DNA of 64,000 nt from NCBI GenBank assembly GCA_019115995.1, contig DXCL01000009.1, positions 1-64,000 on the forward strand, read 5' to 3'. Position numbers and translations under genes: made by a program. Below are positions 15,605 to 23,913 of this stretch, one piece after another (position 1 is the first letter of the stretch; each line of letters starts with the position of its first letter). Origin of the DNA: Candidatus Borkfalkia avistercoris (lineage in GTDB: Bacteria > Bacillota > Clostridia > Christensenellales > Borkfalkiaceae). The notes under the pieces were generated by a model that saw only the letters and a program-made list of their open reading frames with translations, did not search any database and was not told the DNA's origin.

Positions 15605-17227
15605 AAAACGCGGGCAAAACCACCGCGCCCTGAGGAGTTTTGCCCCTATGGGGCAAGGCACTCCCGCCCGAATAGCTTGCCGCAGGCGGCAACCGACTCG
15701 AGCCTGCTTTTGACGCGCCACAAAAAGCCACGGACTTTTGTCCGTGGCTTTTTGTGGCGCACCAATGCAATTCATATCCGAATTGTCGCCCGTGGCTGTC
15801 ATTGTAGTAAGCTCTGACATTGACACGGTCTGCGTTCCGTCCTTGTAATTGAAGGTAAACACTATCTTGTCGTCGTAGACGTAGATTGCATTGATAAAAG
15901 CTTCAATCAAACGCCGTTTTCCTTCAAGCGTGGACAGATCTAATTTCTTATATCGCTCAATCCCGAATTGTATCTGCTCTTTCGTGAGGAAGGGCTTTTT
16001 AATTCGTTCCTGTAACAAGGTGATTTCAATCTCTTTCTTTTGCGTTTCAAGTTGTGAAAGTCTGTCCTTTGTCGTATCGGTGATTATGCCTTGCTCAATG
16101 GCGGACATAATATTGCCTATGCGCTTTTCAATATCGGCAAGTTGTTCCTTTAATCTTGGTATTCTCGGATTTTCTTCCCCTTGTAAAGCATATATCCTTT
16201 CTACAAGCACGGAAATTAAATCTTCGTTGTTGAGTATTTCAAGCGCTTTCTTTACGGCTAAATCTTCCATCCATTCCTTGCGGACGGGCTTTTTATCGCA
16301 CAGATGCACCTTCTTTGTTTTAGCGCATTTGTAGTAGCGATAAACCTTTGAAGTTCCCATACCGCTTTCACCGAACATATGCGCCCCGCATTTCCCGCAA
16401 AAAAGTTTTAATGTCAAAAGATAATCATCTTCCGCCTTGCGTCTTGCCGGCGCTTTTTTATTCTTGGCGAGTTTCTGCTGCACTCTTTCAAACAAATCTT
16501 TATTGACGAGCGCAGGAATACCGTCGGGAATAACCGTATCTCTGAACTTGTATTCGCCTATATAACGGCGGTTAGAGAGCATACGCTGAACGATATTTAT
16601 CGTCATCTTGCCGCCGCGAATTGTTTTGATATTCTTCTCTTCCAAATAATCAACTATCTGCTTAATGGTTTTTCCGTCGTCGTACATTGTAAAGATTTCT
16701 TCAACGATAGGCGCGGTGGTAGGATGAGGATGAAAATACATATCATCATCTATCTCATAGCCGAAAGTAACCTGTCCGCCGTTGTTTCTGCCTTTGAGTA
16801 CATTCTCGGTCATACCGCGCACAACCTTTTCGGAAAGTTCTGCCGAATAAAACTCGGCATAGCCTTCCAAAACCGCCTCAAGCAATATGCCTTCCGAGCC
16901 TTCGGCAATCGTTTCTTTTGCGGATACAACTTTAACGCCGTTCTTTTTGAGCAACGCTTTGTAGTAAGCGCTGTCATATCTGTTACGGGAAAACCTGTCC
17001 AACTTCCAAACGATAATAATATCGAAGGCATGTTTATAGCTGTCCTTAATCATGCGCTGAAATTCAGGACGGTTATCTGTCTTTGCAGTCAAAGCACGGT
17101 CTATGTAATTGCCTATGACGTCAATTCGCGTACGCTCGGCATATTCCATACATTCGCGAAGCTGCCCCTCGATGGACGCTTCGGTCTGATTATCCGAACT
17201 GTATCTTGCATAAATTACTGCTTTCAT
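15341..17227 (-). CDS. Large serine integrase, C-terminus replaced by chromosomal sequence
   Basis: The 628-residue frame starts at the ATG at 17227, overlapping the regulator stop by ATGA. The resolvase domain has YARYS with Ser10; a recombinase domain follows (about 165-270). A zinc ribbon (LFCGKCGAHMF ... YYKCAKTKK) and a coiled coil with the typical tail IDAFINAIYVYDDKIVFTFN complete it. The element-encoded part ends at the att core near 15759. The last ~140 residues are read from host DNA antisense to the membrane gene and are almost certainly not native. In the circular element the frame would end 28 codons after the core with SEWFGFIVYIEDLQ, encoded at 25448-25531. Confidence 0.85.
   Translation of the reverse strand: MKAVIYARYSSDNQTEASIEGQLRECMEYAERTRIDVIGNYIDRALTAKTDNRPEFQRMIKDSYKHAFDIIIVWKLDRFSRNRYDSAYYKALLKKNGVKVVSAKETIAEGSEGILLEAVLEGYAEFYSAELSEKVVRGMTENVLKGRNNGGQVTFGYEIDDDMYFHPHPTTAPIVEEIFTMYDDGKTIKQIVDYLEEKNIKTIRGGKMTINIVQRMLSNRRYIGEYKFRDTVIPDGIPALVNKDLFERVQQKLAKNKKAPARRKAEDDYLLTLKLFCGKCGAHMFGESGMGTSKVYRYYKCAKTKKVHLCDKKPVRKEWMEDLAVKKALEILNNEDLISVLVERIYALQGEENPRIPRLKEQLADIEKRIGNIMSAIEQGIITDTTKDRLSQLETQKKEIEITLLQERIKKPFLTKEQIQFGIERYKKLDLSTLEGKRRLIEAFINAIYVYDDKIVFTFNYKDGTQTVSMSELTTMTATGDNSDMNCIGAPQKATDKSPWLFVARQKQARVGCRLRQAIRAGVPCPIGAKLLRARWFCPRFLFVEQRERGRVLCAALYICFGVQTDHNDRDLKKSHADKNAHRRIRERGKKNGKGKRQKEDRYIAQKQQGDIFDVDDFRERDPLFRVY
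15715..15760. terminator. Perfect 21-bp inverted repeat, probable displaced tRNA-Arg terminator
   Basis: The arms (GCGCCACAAAAAGCCACGGA plus one base, and the complement) enclose TTTT, with T5 inside the second arm. Joining the flanks of the mobile element places this hairpin directly after tRNA-Arg on the minus strand, so it is likely that gene's terminator, moved 9.8 kb away by the insertion. Confidence 0.7.
15740..15786. other. Left attachment site of the element
   Basis: The chromosomal half (TTTTTGTGGC) meets the element half (ACCAATGCAATTCATATC) at a GC core, 15759-15760. The element half is the inverted counterpart of the arm at 25505-25530. Confidence 0.7.
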
Positions 17228-17589
17228 TTCTGTTGTTCCCCCATAAGGCGTAAAAGCGTTTCTTTCAACTGTGCATTTGCAGGAGAGTTCGGATCGAAAC
17301 ACATCTCTATCAAGTCTTGCATTTGTTTGTTGTCTTTCCACACTTTCGGTTGAAAATCGTACAACCTGCCTTGCGGCTTTTCGCACCGCCCGAAAATATA
17401 GTCAAGCGATACGTCGAAATAATCGGCATACTGTATAAGCACATTAAAAGAAGGGGAAGTTGTCCCTTTTTCGTAACGGTAGATAGAAGGTTGGTCAACA
17501 CCGTCAAATATAGCTGCAAGTTTGGCTTGCGAAAGGTGTACGCCTTCCCGTAAAGCCTTTAAGCGTTCACCTACAATTTTTTTATCCAT
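17224..17589 (-). CDS. Xre-family helix-turn-helix regulator
   Basis: 121 residues. A Cro/CI-type HTH spans residues ~5-60 (LKALREGVHLSQAKLAAIFD ... SIYRYEKG), followed by YADYFDVSLDYIFGRC, a common extension of such proteins. The start at 17589 follows GAGG. It overlaps the integrase gene by ATGA, so it is probably the control gene for integration/excision. Confidence 0.85.
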   Translation of the reverse strand: MDKKIVGERLKALREGVHLSQAKLAAIFDGVDQPSIYRYEKGTTSPSFNVLIQYADYFDVSLDYIFGRCEKPQGRLYDFQPKVWKDNKQMQDLIEMCFDPNSPANAQLKETLLRLMGEQQK

Positions 17590-17678
17590 TAAAAACCTCA
17601 ATTCCATAATTTACACGCATTATAACATAAATTCACATTAAAGTCAATGTCAAACAAACATTTTCGTTGAGAAAAAAA

Positions 17679-17722
17679 TTTAAGGAATTTTTAAAGATTT
17701 CTGCCTTGAAAAATGGTATAAT
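17679..17722 (+). promoter_or_regulatory. Promoter of the two-component genes with direct repeats
   Basis: TTTAAGGA (17679) and TTTAAAGA (17690) are spaced 11 bp apart, and TATAAT follows at 17717. The same octamer array precedes the ABC exporter genes, so these are likely binding sites of the adjacent response regulator. Confidence 0.6.
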
Positions 17723-17739
17723 TAGTATGGAGATAAACT

Positions 17740-18420
17740 ATGAAATATAATTGTTTAATTATTGATGACGAAAAAGTGCTTGCCGATAGCACGGCAGAAT
17801 ATTTTAATCTTTTCGGCGTAACAGCCGCCGCCCGCTATTCTGCGGAAGATTGCCGTAGATTTTTTCAGAACAATTCAACGGAACTTATCTTGCTCGATAT
17901 AAACTTGGGCGACGGTAACGGCTTTGATTTATGCAAAGAATTACGGGAAACTACGAACATTCCCATTCTTTTTATTTCCGCGAGGGGCAGCGACGACGAC
18001 AAAATAGTTGCGCTCAATATCGGCGGCGACGATTATATTCAAAAACCGTATTCGCTCGGCGTATTGCTTGCAAAGGTAAAAGCGGTATTAAAGCGTTTCG
18101 GACAAGCCGTTCAAACTAATTATTCAGATGGATATTTAACCGTGAATACTCAATCGAAAGAAGTTTGCGTAAACGGCGTTCCCACAAAACTGACCGCTCT
18201 TGAATTCAGACTTTTATTGTATTTGATTGAAAATAAAGGCAAAGTCATATCGAAGCGGGAACTGTTTGAGAAAGTTTGGGAAGATAAATTTACGGGCGAC
18301 GGAACGCTCAACGTTCATATTAGAAGATTGCGCGAAGCAATAGAGCAAAACCCCAATGAGCCGAAATATATCGTTACCGTTTGGGGCGACGGATATAAGT
18401 TTACAGGAGAAAATCAATGA
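17740..18420 (+). CDS. OmpR-family response regulator
   Basis: 226 residues. The receiver domain (1-120) has IIDDE at 7-11, the phosphoacceptor Asp53 in LLDINLGDG and the conserved Lys in DYIQKPYS. A winged-helix DNA-binding domain follows (about 130-226, ending VTVWGDGYKF). With the overlapping kinase gene (ATGA) and the ABC exporter it resembles Bce/Vra-type modules that sense cell-wall-active peptides. That stimulus is inferred from context only. Confidence 0.92.
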   Translation: MKYNCLIIDDEKVLADSTAEYFNLFGVTAAARYSAEDCRRFFQNNSTELILLDINLGDGNGFDLCKELRETTNIPILFISARGSDDDKIVALNIGGDDYIQKPYSLGVLLAKVKAVLKRFGQAVQTNYSDGYLTVNTQSKEVCVNGVPTKLTALEFRLLLYLIENKGKVISKRELFEKVWEDKFTGDGTLNVHIRRLREAIEQNPNEPKYIVTVWGDGYKFTGENQ

Positions 18421-19682
18421 AAAGTAAAATTTTTCTATTCGGAACTATTCTCCTACTTATTGCCGAAATAATCGCTCTTATTATATTCGCTGTTCAGACA
18501 CCCGATTTATCGCAAGACGCCGTTGCTGTTAATGAAATCGTACAGACCGTAACCGACGATTTTAATAATATGGAAGAACATAGAAATACTACCGCTCTCA
18601 ACTACGTTGTTTTGGATAATAGCGGCAATCTTCTTTATAAGACGCAATCGGGGTTATCCGAAAGTATAAATGTAGCAATCACACACCGAGATACAATACT
18701 CGATATTACTATCGACAAAACGCAAGTTGGGAAAATCATTATCTACAACGACGGAACGCAAACTTTACAATATCAAAAGCAAACGGCTGTTATCGTATTG
18801 TCGGTTGCTATCGTTATTCAAATTTTTATTTGTATAGGGTACACTGTTTATTTATACTTATCCGTTATCAGACCGTTCCGCAAATTAAAAGGCTTTGCCG
18901 AACGAGTTGCCGGCGGCAATCTCGATATGCCGCTTGCAATGGATAGACATAATCTTTTCGGTGCGTTTACCGAAAGTTTTGACATTATGCGTTCGGAACT
19001 AAAAAAAGCCCGTCTTGCCGAAGCGCAAGCACAACAGAGTAAAAAGGAACTTGTTGCAAAACTATCTCACGATATTAAAACGCCGGTTGCAAGTATTAAA
19101 GCAGTTTCCGAAGTCGGGCTTGCGGTTGCGACAACCGAAAAAGACAAAGCAAACTATACTCAAATCATGGGCAAAGCCGATCAAATAAATAAACTTGTTA
19201 CAAATCTGTTTACGGCAACGCTCGAAGAATTGCAACAACTTACCGTAACGCCTACCAACATAGAGAGCAAGCAAGTGAAAACCATGCTCGAAAACGCTGA
19301 TTATCTTCGCCGTTCCATCATTCCCGATATGCCCGATTGCTTGGTATTCGCCGACGCACTCAGGTTGCAACAGGTGTTCGATAATATATTCGCAAATTCT
19401 TACAAATACGCAAATACCGAAATTACTGTTTCCTTGCATAGAACAGACAAGCATATCGATATAACCATCGAAGACTTCGGCGGCGGCGTGGAAGCGGAAG
19501 AACTACCCGTACTCAAAGAAAAATTTAAGCGCGGAAGCAATGCCAAAAATACGGAAGGCGCAGGCTTGGGACTTTATATATCCGATTATTTTATGAAAGA
19601 AATGCACGGCGAATTGATTATCGAAAACGGAGTACACGGACTGAAAGTAACCGTTTCCGTGCCTTTAGGCGGTAAGATTTAA
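18417..19682 (+). CDS. Sensor histidine kinase
   Basis: 421 residues. One transmembrane helix (about 5-26), a ~95-residue extracytoplasmic domain and a second helix (about 122-145) precede a HAMP linker. The dimerisation domain has LSHDIKTPVASI with His218. The ATPase domain has the N box (DNIFANSYKYA) and G boxes (EDFGGGV, GAGLGLYIS). The sensor domain is larger than the minimal loop of BceS-type kinases, so it may detect a ligand directly. Confidence 0.92.
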   Translation: MKSKIFLFGTILLLIAEIIALIIFAVQTPDLSQDAVAVNEIVQTVTDDFNNMEEHRNTTALNYVVLDNSGNLLYKTQSGLSESINVAITHRDTILDITIDKTQVGKIIIYNDGTQTLQYQKQTAVIVLSVAIVIQIFICIGYTVYLYLSVIRPFRKLKGFAERVAGGNLDMPLAMDRHNLFGAFTESFDIMRSELKKARLAEAQAQQSKKELVAKLSHDIKTPVASIKAVSEVGLAVATTEKDKANYTQIMGKADQINKLVTNLFTATLEELQQLTVTPTNIESKQVKTMLENADYLRRSIIPDMPDCLVFADALRLQQVFDNIFANSYKYANTEITVSLHRTDKHIDITIEDFGGGVEAEELPVLKEKFKRGSNAKNTEGAGLGLYISDYFMKEMHGELIIENGVHGLKVTVSVPLGGKI

Positions 19683-19733
19683 GAAATATTTAAGAAATCG
19701 TTAAAGACATTTAAGAATTATAAAAGCTAAAAT
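19678..19733 (+). promoter_or_regulatory. Operator array and promoter of the ABC exporter genes
   Basis: TTTAAGAA occurs at 19678, 19689 and 19710, with a diverged copy GTTAAAGA at 19700, giving a 10-11 bp period. A candidate -10 TAAAAT lies at 19728-19733. The first copy overlaps the kinase stop codon. It matches the repeats before the response regulator gene. Confidence 0.6.
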
Positions 19734-19757
19734 GAACGTGTTAAAAGGAGATTTTAT

Positions 19758-20516
19758 ATGGAACAAATTTTATTGAAAACAGAAAACCTTAGCAAGACTT
19801 TCTCTAACGGCGGAAGTCAACAACACGTTCTCAAAAACATCGATTTGGAACTGTATCAAGGCGACTTTACCGTTATAATGGGCGCAAGCGGCGCGGGGAA
19901 ATCTACGCTTTTGTACGCCCTATCGGGTATGGACACGCCGTCGCTCGGTAAAATTACTTTCGGCGACAAAGTTATTACCGATTTATCGCAAGACGGACTT
20001 GCCGTATTCCGTCGCGACCATTGCGGATTTGTATTCCAACAAATATATCTTATTGACGGAATGTCGGTTATGGATAACGTACTTTCCGCAGGATTACTTG
20101 TAAACAAGGACAAAAAAGCGCTCGTTGCAAAGGCAAAAGAATTATTTGCGGCTGTCGATATTTCGGAAGATACTCAAAAAAAGTTCCCCACGCAAATATC
20201 CGGCGGCGAAGCACAGCGCGTAGGTATAGTCCGCGCACTGATAAATAATCCCGATATACTTTTTGCCGATGAGCCTACGGGTGCGCTCAATTCTCAAACG
20301 GGGCTTGACGTTCTCGATATGCTTACTAAATTCAACGAGCAGGGGCAAAGCGTAGTTATGGTAACGCACGATATTCGCTCTGCTCGTCGCGGCAACCGTA
20401 TTTTATACTTAAAAGACGGCGTTATTTTAGGCGAGTGCGATTTGGGCAAATACACGCACGGCGATACCGCAAGGCACGAAAAACTTTCCGCATTCCTTAA
20501 AGATATGGGGTGGTAA
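19758..20516 (+). CDS. ABC transporter ATP-binding protein (MacB/BceA type)
   Basis: 252 residues. Walker A is GASGAGKST (near 41), the signature is SGGEAQRVGI, Walker B is ILFADEPTGAL and the switch is VTHDI. It powers the FtsX-type permease encoded 1 bp downstream. The GGAG site and dedicated operator array suggest induction by the two-component system. Relatives confer resistance to antimicrobial peptides or act in lipoprotein release; the first fits the context better. Confidence 0.92.
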   Translation: MEQILLKTENLSKTFSNGGSQQHVLKNIDLELYQGDFTVIMGASGAGKSTLLYALSGMDTPSLGKITFGDKVITDLSQDGLAVFRRDHCGFVFQQIYLIDGMSVMDNVLSAGLLVNKDKKALVAKAKELFAAVDISEDTQKKFPTQISGGEAQRVGIVRALINNPDILFADEPTGALNSQTGLDVLDMLTKFNEQGQSVVMVTHDIRSARRGNRILYLKDGVILGECDLGKYTHGDTARHEKLSAFLKDMGW

Positions 20517-20517
20517 A

Positions 20518-22860
20518 ATGAAAAAGTTATTTTTGATTGCCCGCTCTAATATGCGGAAAGCTAAAGGACAGACCGTCGCTATTGTCGTGCTTATATTGCT
20601 TGCGTCGTTACTGTTCAATCTCTGGCTTATGCTATCTATGGATTACCGCGCTAACTTTGACAGATACCACGACAAACTCAACGCCGAACACGTTACGCTT
20701 GCCGTTGACGACAGCGACGGTAGCGTAAAAGAATTTTTAGCGCAGATGCTTGCAAACGACACAAAAGTTAAAGAGTATCGTTTGGATAAAAGTATGCACA
20801 TGGTCGGCACATTTCCCTATAACGGCGGAATGATGAATAGTGAGTTTGTTTTTATGGATAGGCAAACGGCTATCACACGCACAATAGGTAGATCCGAAAT
20901 CGTCGAAGACAGCGACCTGACAAGCGGTATATATTTACCTATGCTATATAAATCGAATGATTATACGATAGGTAAAACAATAGAGGTATCAATTGGCAGC
21001 CATCCCGTAACCTACACGATTTGCGGCTTTTTCAATAGCGTAATGTTAGGCTCTCATAACTGCGCCTTAACTCAAATCATACTTACGGCAGATAAATATG
21101 CCGAACTTGAAGCAAGCGGGCTTGCGCCCGAAACCGCTCTTTGTTCGATACGTTTGCACGATAAATCGGCTAATCTCAATTATGAATCGTCGCTGAAAGC
21201 AATCGTTTCCGAACGCTTCCCGAATACCCGTATGGCAAGCAACTGTTACGATATAGTATCTCAGTCGCGCTATATTTCACAGGGTATCTGTTCGGCAGTA
21301 ATGGCGGCTATGGCGTTCTTTGTTTTACTGATTGCCGTCGTGGTATTGGTATCGAACATTATCAATTACATTCAAGTCAATATGAAAAATCTCGGCGCGC
21401 TGAAAGCCGTTGGTTATACGTCAAAACAACTCATCTGTTCGCTTTTATTACAATTTTTAGGGTTGACTTTAATTACGGCGATTGTCGGTGCAGGGTTATC
21501 TTATTGTCTATTCCCTGCGGTAAACGCAATGATGATAGCGCAGACGGGAATACCTTATGCAATTCATTTTTTGCCGTTGCCGATACTGATTTCTCTTTTG
21601 GTTTTGGGCGGAACTGTTGCACTTGCCGTATATCTTGCCGCTCGCAAAATTAAAAAGATAGAGCCTATACTCGCCCTGCGCTCGGGGATACAAACGCACA
21701 ATTTCAAGAAAAACCGCATTCCGCTCGAAAAGACGAAAGCGCCCTTAAATCTTGCTCTTGCTCTCAAAACTACGCTTTCGGGTGTTAAGCATAATATAAC
21801 GGTTTGTATTACAATGCTTGTGCTGTCGCTTATCGTTGTGTTTTCGGGGCTGATGACGGAAAATGTCATCGCCGATATGTCGCCCTTTTTGAATTTAATC
21901 GTAGGCGAAACGGCAGATAGCGCAATCAATGTACAATGCGAAGTCGAAGACGATTTTATAGAAAAGTTAAATAACGACAAACGTGTAGAAAAAGTTTACC
22001 TTTACAATTCATTGAACTTATCGCACGTAGGCGGCGCAGAGCTTATGGCAACTCTTTCGGACGATTTTGAAAACGTAAACAATCAGTCCGTAGTGTTTCA
22101 AGGCAGATTTCCCAAATACGATAACGAAATCGCCGTTGCCGCAAAGTACGCAAGAGAAAATGGCTTAAAGGTAGGCAATGAAATCGAAATTACGGTGAAC
22201 GGTAAAACCGAAAAATATCTTATAAGCGGATTTACTCAAATTACAAATAATCTCGGCAGGGATTGCCTTTTGACAAGGCAAGGCTATGAACGGTTAGGCA
22301 CGCTTCAAAACGCAACTTATTATATCAATCTTTCGCAAGATACCGACATTGACGCTTTCAACGAAGAAATGAAAGATTTGTTCCCTGGCAATATAAACGC
22401 AGTTATAAATGTTTTAGCAACGGTTGAAAGTGCAGGTAGCGTTTATGTTAATCTTATGACGATTATAGTTGTTGCCATACTTGTGCTATCGGTAATAATA
22501 ATTTGTTTTGTGTTATATCTACTTGTTCGAACTATGCTCAACAACAAGATGCGCGATTACGGTGTTATGAAATCGCTCGGTTTTACCACAAAGCAACTTG
22601 TTTTACAAACTGCGCTTTCGTTTATGCCTGCGATTATTCTTTCTACCGTAATCGGACTGATAATAAGTTGCCTGATTATAAACCCGCTTATGTCGCTGTT
22701 TTTAAGCTCTATGGGGATAGTTAAGTGTACGTTTGCACCGCCTGTACTATTCAGCGTCATAGCAGGTATCGGACTGATTTTGTTCGCATTTGCTTTTGCC
22801 TGTCTGCTCTCTCTCAAAGTCAAAAAGATTGCACCGCGTAATTTGCTTGTCGGTGAATAG
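20518..22860 (+). CDS. FtsX/MacB-type ABC transporter permease
   Basis: 780 residues. An N-terminal helix, a large extracytoplasmic domain (about 45-250) and a three-helix FtsX core (255-390) are followed by a second helix, second extracytoplasmic domain (about 440-640) and second FtsX core (645-775). This duplicated eight- to ten-helix layout is that of mechanotransmission-type permeases that extract substrates from the membrane. It pairs with the ATPase gene at 19758. A hairpin terminator follows. Confidence 0.9.
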   Translation: MKKLFLIARSNMRKAKGQTVAIVVLILLASLLFNLWLMLSMDYRANFDRYHDKLNAEHVTLAVDDSDGSVKEFLAQMLANDTKVKEYRLDKSMHMVGTFPYNGGMMNSEFVFMDRQTAITRTIGRSEIVEDSDLTSGIYLPMLYKSNDYTIGKTIEVSIGSHPVTYTICGFFNSVMLGSHNCALTQIILTADKYAELEASGLAPETALCSIRLHDKSANLNYESSLKAIVSERFPNTRMASNCYDIVSQSRYISQGICSAVMAAMAFFVLLIAVVVLVSNIINYIQVNMKNLGALKAVGYTSKQLICSLLLQFLGLTLITAIVGAGLSYCLFPAVNAMMIAQTGIPYAIHFLPLPILISLLVLGGTVALAVYLAARKIKKIEPILALRSGIQTHNFKKNRIPLEKTKAPLNLALALKTTLSGVKHNITVCITMLVLSLIVVFSGLMTENVIADMSPFLNLIVGETADSAINVQCEVEDDFIEKLNNDKRVEKVYLYNSLNLSHVGGAELMATLSDDFENVNNQSVVFQGRFPKYDNEIAVAAKYARENGLKVGNEIEITVNGKTEKYLISGFTQITNNLGRDCLLTRQGYERLGTLQNATYYINLSQDTDIDAFNEEMKDLFPGNINAVINVLATVESAGSVYVNLMTIIVVAILVLSVIIICFVLYLLVRTMLNNKMRDYGVMKSLGFTTKQLVLQTALSFMPAIILSTVIGLIISCLIINPLMSLFLSSMGIVKCTFAPPVLFSVIAGIGLILFAFAFACLLSLKVKKIAPRNLLVGE

Positions 22861-22875
22861 AAATATATCGCAAAT

Positions 22876-22905
22876 AGGGAGTTTTGTCATTCTACAAAAC
22901 TCCCT
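22876..22905 (+). terminator. Hairpin after the permease gene
   Basis: AGGGAGTTTTGT and ACAAAACTCCCT form a 12-bp stem with a 6-nt loop. The following AAAATTTAG is a weak T-tract, so termination may be partial. Confidence 0.6.
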
Positions 22906-22936
22906 AAAATTTAGCAAACAAATGTTTAATTTTCTA

Positions 22937-22965
22937 TTGACTTCTTATTTTTATTGTGATAAAAT
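22937..22965 (+). promoter_or_regulatory. Promoter of the non-coding RNA
   Basis: TTGACT, a 17-bp spacer and TAAAAT. Confidence 0.65.
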
Positions 22966-22971
22966 GCATAG

Positions 22972-23406
22972 TGTGCCATGATATTGTAATGAGTGGCATT
23001 GTACCCTTTTGAGGTAGTAGAGTTCTGCGGCAGATGATAACGTAATTAGTCTGTATGATGCAGAAGATTTTGGGCGATATGGTCGCCCGTGCCTTAGCTT
23101 ACGATAAGAGCGTAGATTTTTTAGTTATACGCAAAATTCGTGAGCGGAGATAGGCTTTTATTGTTGTACAATTTTTACAACAATATTCAAAGTAAGCCGG
23201 AGTTATCCGAGATTCCTGTGAGGATGCAAAAGTCGGATAATGTTGAGGGTTTATTTTGTTGTACAGTTTTTTATGTAATCTGAGTTTAAATATGAACTAA
23301 GTTTTTTCATACAACCATATAGAATGTCTAACCAACATAGAGCAATGAAAAGTTGCTAAACACGGTTAAAGTCGGTGATTACGTTACGAGTATCAGCGGC
23401 TTTTTT
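22972..23406 (+). ncRNA. Probable structured non-coding RNA, about 430 nt, family not identified
   Basis: A good promoter lies upstream. A terminator-like hairpin (23371-23400, GTCGGTGAT against ATCAGCGGC, followed by T6) closes it. No open reading frame with a ribosome-binding site lies between. Internal hairpins include GGGCGATATGGTCGCCC near 23073, TTGTTGTACAATTTTTACAACAA near 23161, TTATCCGA/TCGGATAA near 23207-23240 and AGCAA/TTGCT at 23341-23357. Large RNAs such as ROOL or GOLLD occur in mobile elements, but I cannot assign this one. It could also regulate the mobilisation genes. Confidence 0.45.
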
Positions 23407-23486
23407 GTCGTCTTTTTTTCAGTATCTGTTCCACCCTTTTCTGCGTGGATAAGATATAAAAAATATGCAATCGGAGGTAAAAGTTT

Positions 23487-23507
23487 ATGACAATCAGACC
23501 GCCTTAA
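23487..23507 (+). CDS. Six-codon leader ORF or start of a decayed gene
   Basis: GGAGG, an 8-nt gap and ATG precede only six sense codons (MTIRPP) before TAA. The following ~120 bp in other frames look protein-like (KWKWLPAGS), so this may be the remnant of a longer gene ahead of the oriT region. Confidence 0.3.
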   Translation: MTIRPP

Positions 23508-23655
23508 ACGGCAAACAAACGGAAAGCAAATAAGACTTTAACGGAAAGCAAAATTAAGTGGAAATGGCTGCCGGCAGGATCTAACCAAACAACAGGGTAT
23601 CCCGAAAAAGATTGCTTGCAAGATTTTTTGGGAAGAGGAGCGCAAACGAAGCGAT

Positions 23656-23850
23656 ATTGGTTATGGGATTTATCCTATAACCTCGGAGCGCAGTTTTGCG
23701 CGACGAGGTATAGCGCACTATACCTTGAAAGCAAGGTGTGCGCTCTGCCGAGGGCGAGTGGGAAGTTCTCGCGACAGCACAGTGCGCTGTCGCGTTCCCA
23801 CGAGGTGAGCGAGCGCATATGCTCGCGCGAGCGGTGACCGAACACGGCGT
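23656..23850. other. Candidate oriT region of the element
   Basis: AGGTATA-GCGCAC-TATACCT at 23706-23725 has the form of the MobV (pMV158-type) nick hairpin, a TATA-ended stem with a six-base GC/AC loop. It is flanked by other inverted repeats: GGTTAT...ATAACC near 23659-23682, CGCGACAGC/GCTGTCGCG near 23771-23796, and GCGAGC-GCATAT-GCTCGC near 23810. The region lies just before the relaxase gene, where MobV origins are usually found. Confidence 0.6.
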
Positions 23851-23913
23851 TACCCTTGCGCCGTGTGAGAACTTTTATCCACTGAACAAAAACAAAATTT
23901 TGGAGGAAATAAT

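Noticed and set aside
15605..15714. A second tRNA or tRNA remnant beside the element's left end
   Set aside because: The segment has several short hairpins but no cloverleaf could be drawn; the tRNA target lies at the right end.
15341..15758. The last ~140 residues of the integrase frame as a native domain
   Set aside because: They are read from host DNA beyond the att core, antisense to a membrane-protein gene, and end in a basic low-complexity stretch. The native tail is at the element's other end.
22972..23406. Group II intron
   Set aside because: It starts near GTGTGCC, which loosely resembles an intron 5' end, but no domain V hairpin or maturase gene is present.
23616..23837. A 73-residue open frame before the relaxase gene
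   Set aside because: It has no ribosome-binding site, and its sequence is dictated by the inverted repeats of the oriT region.
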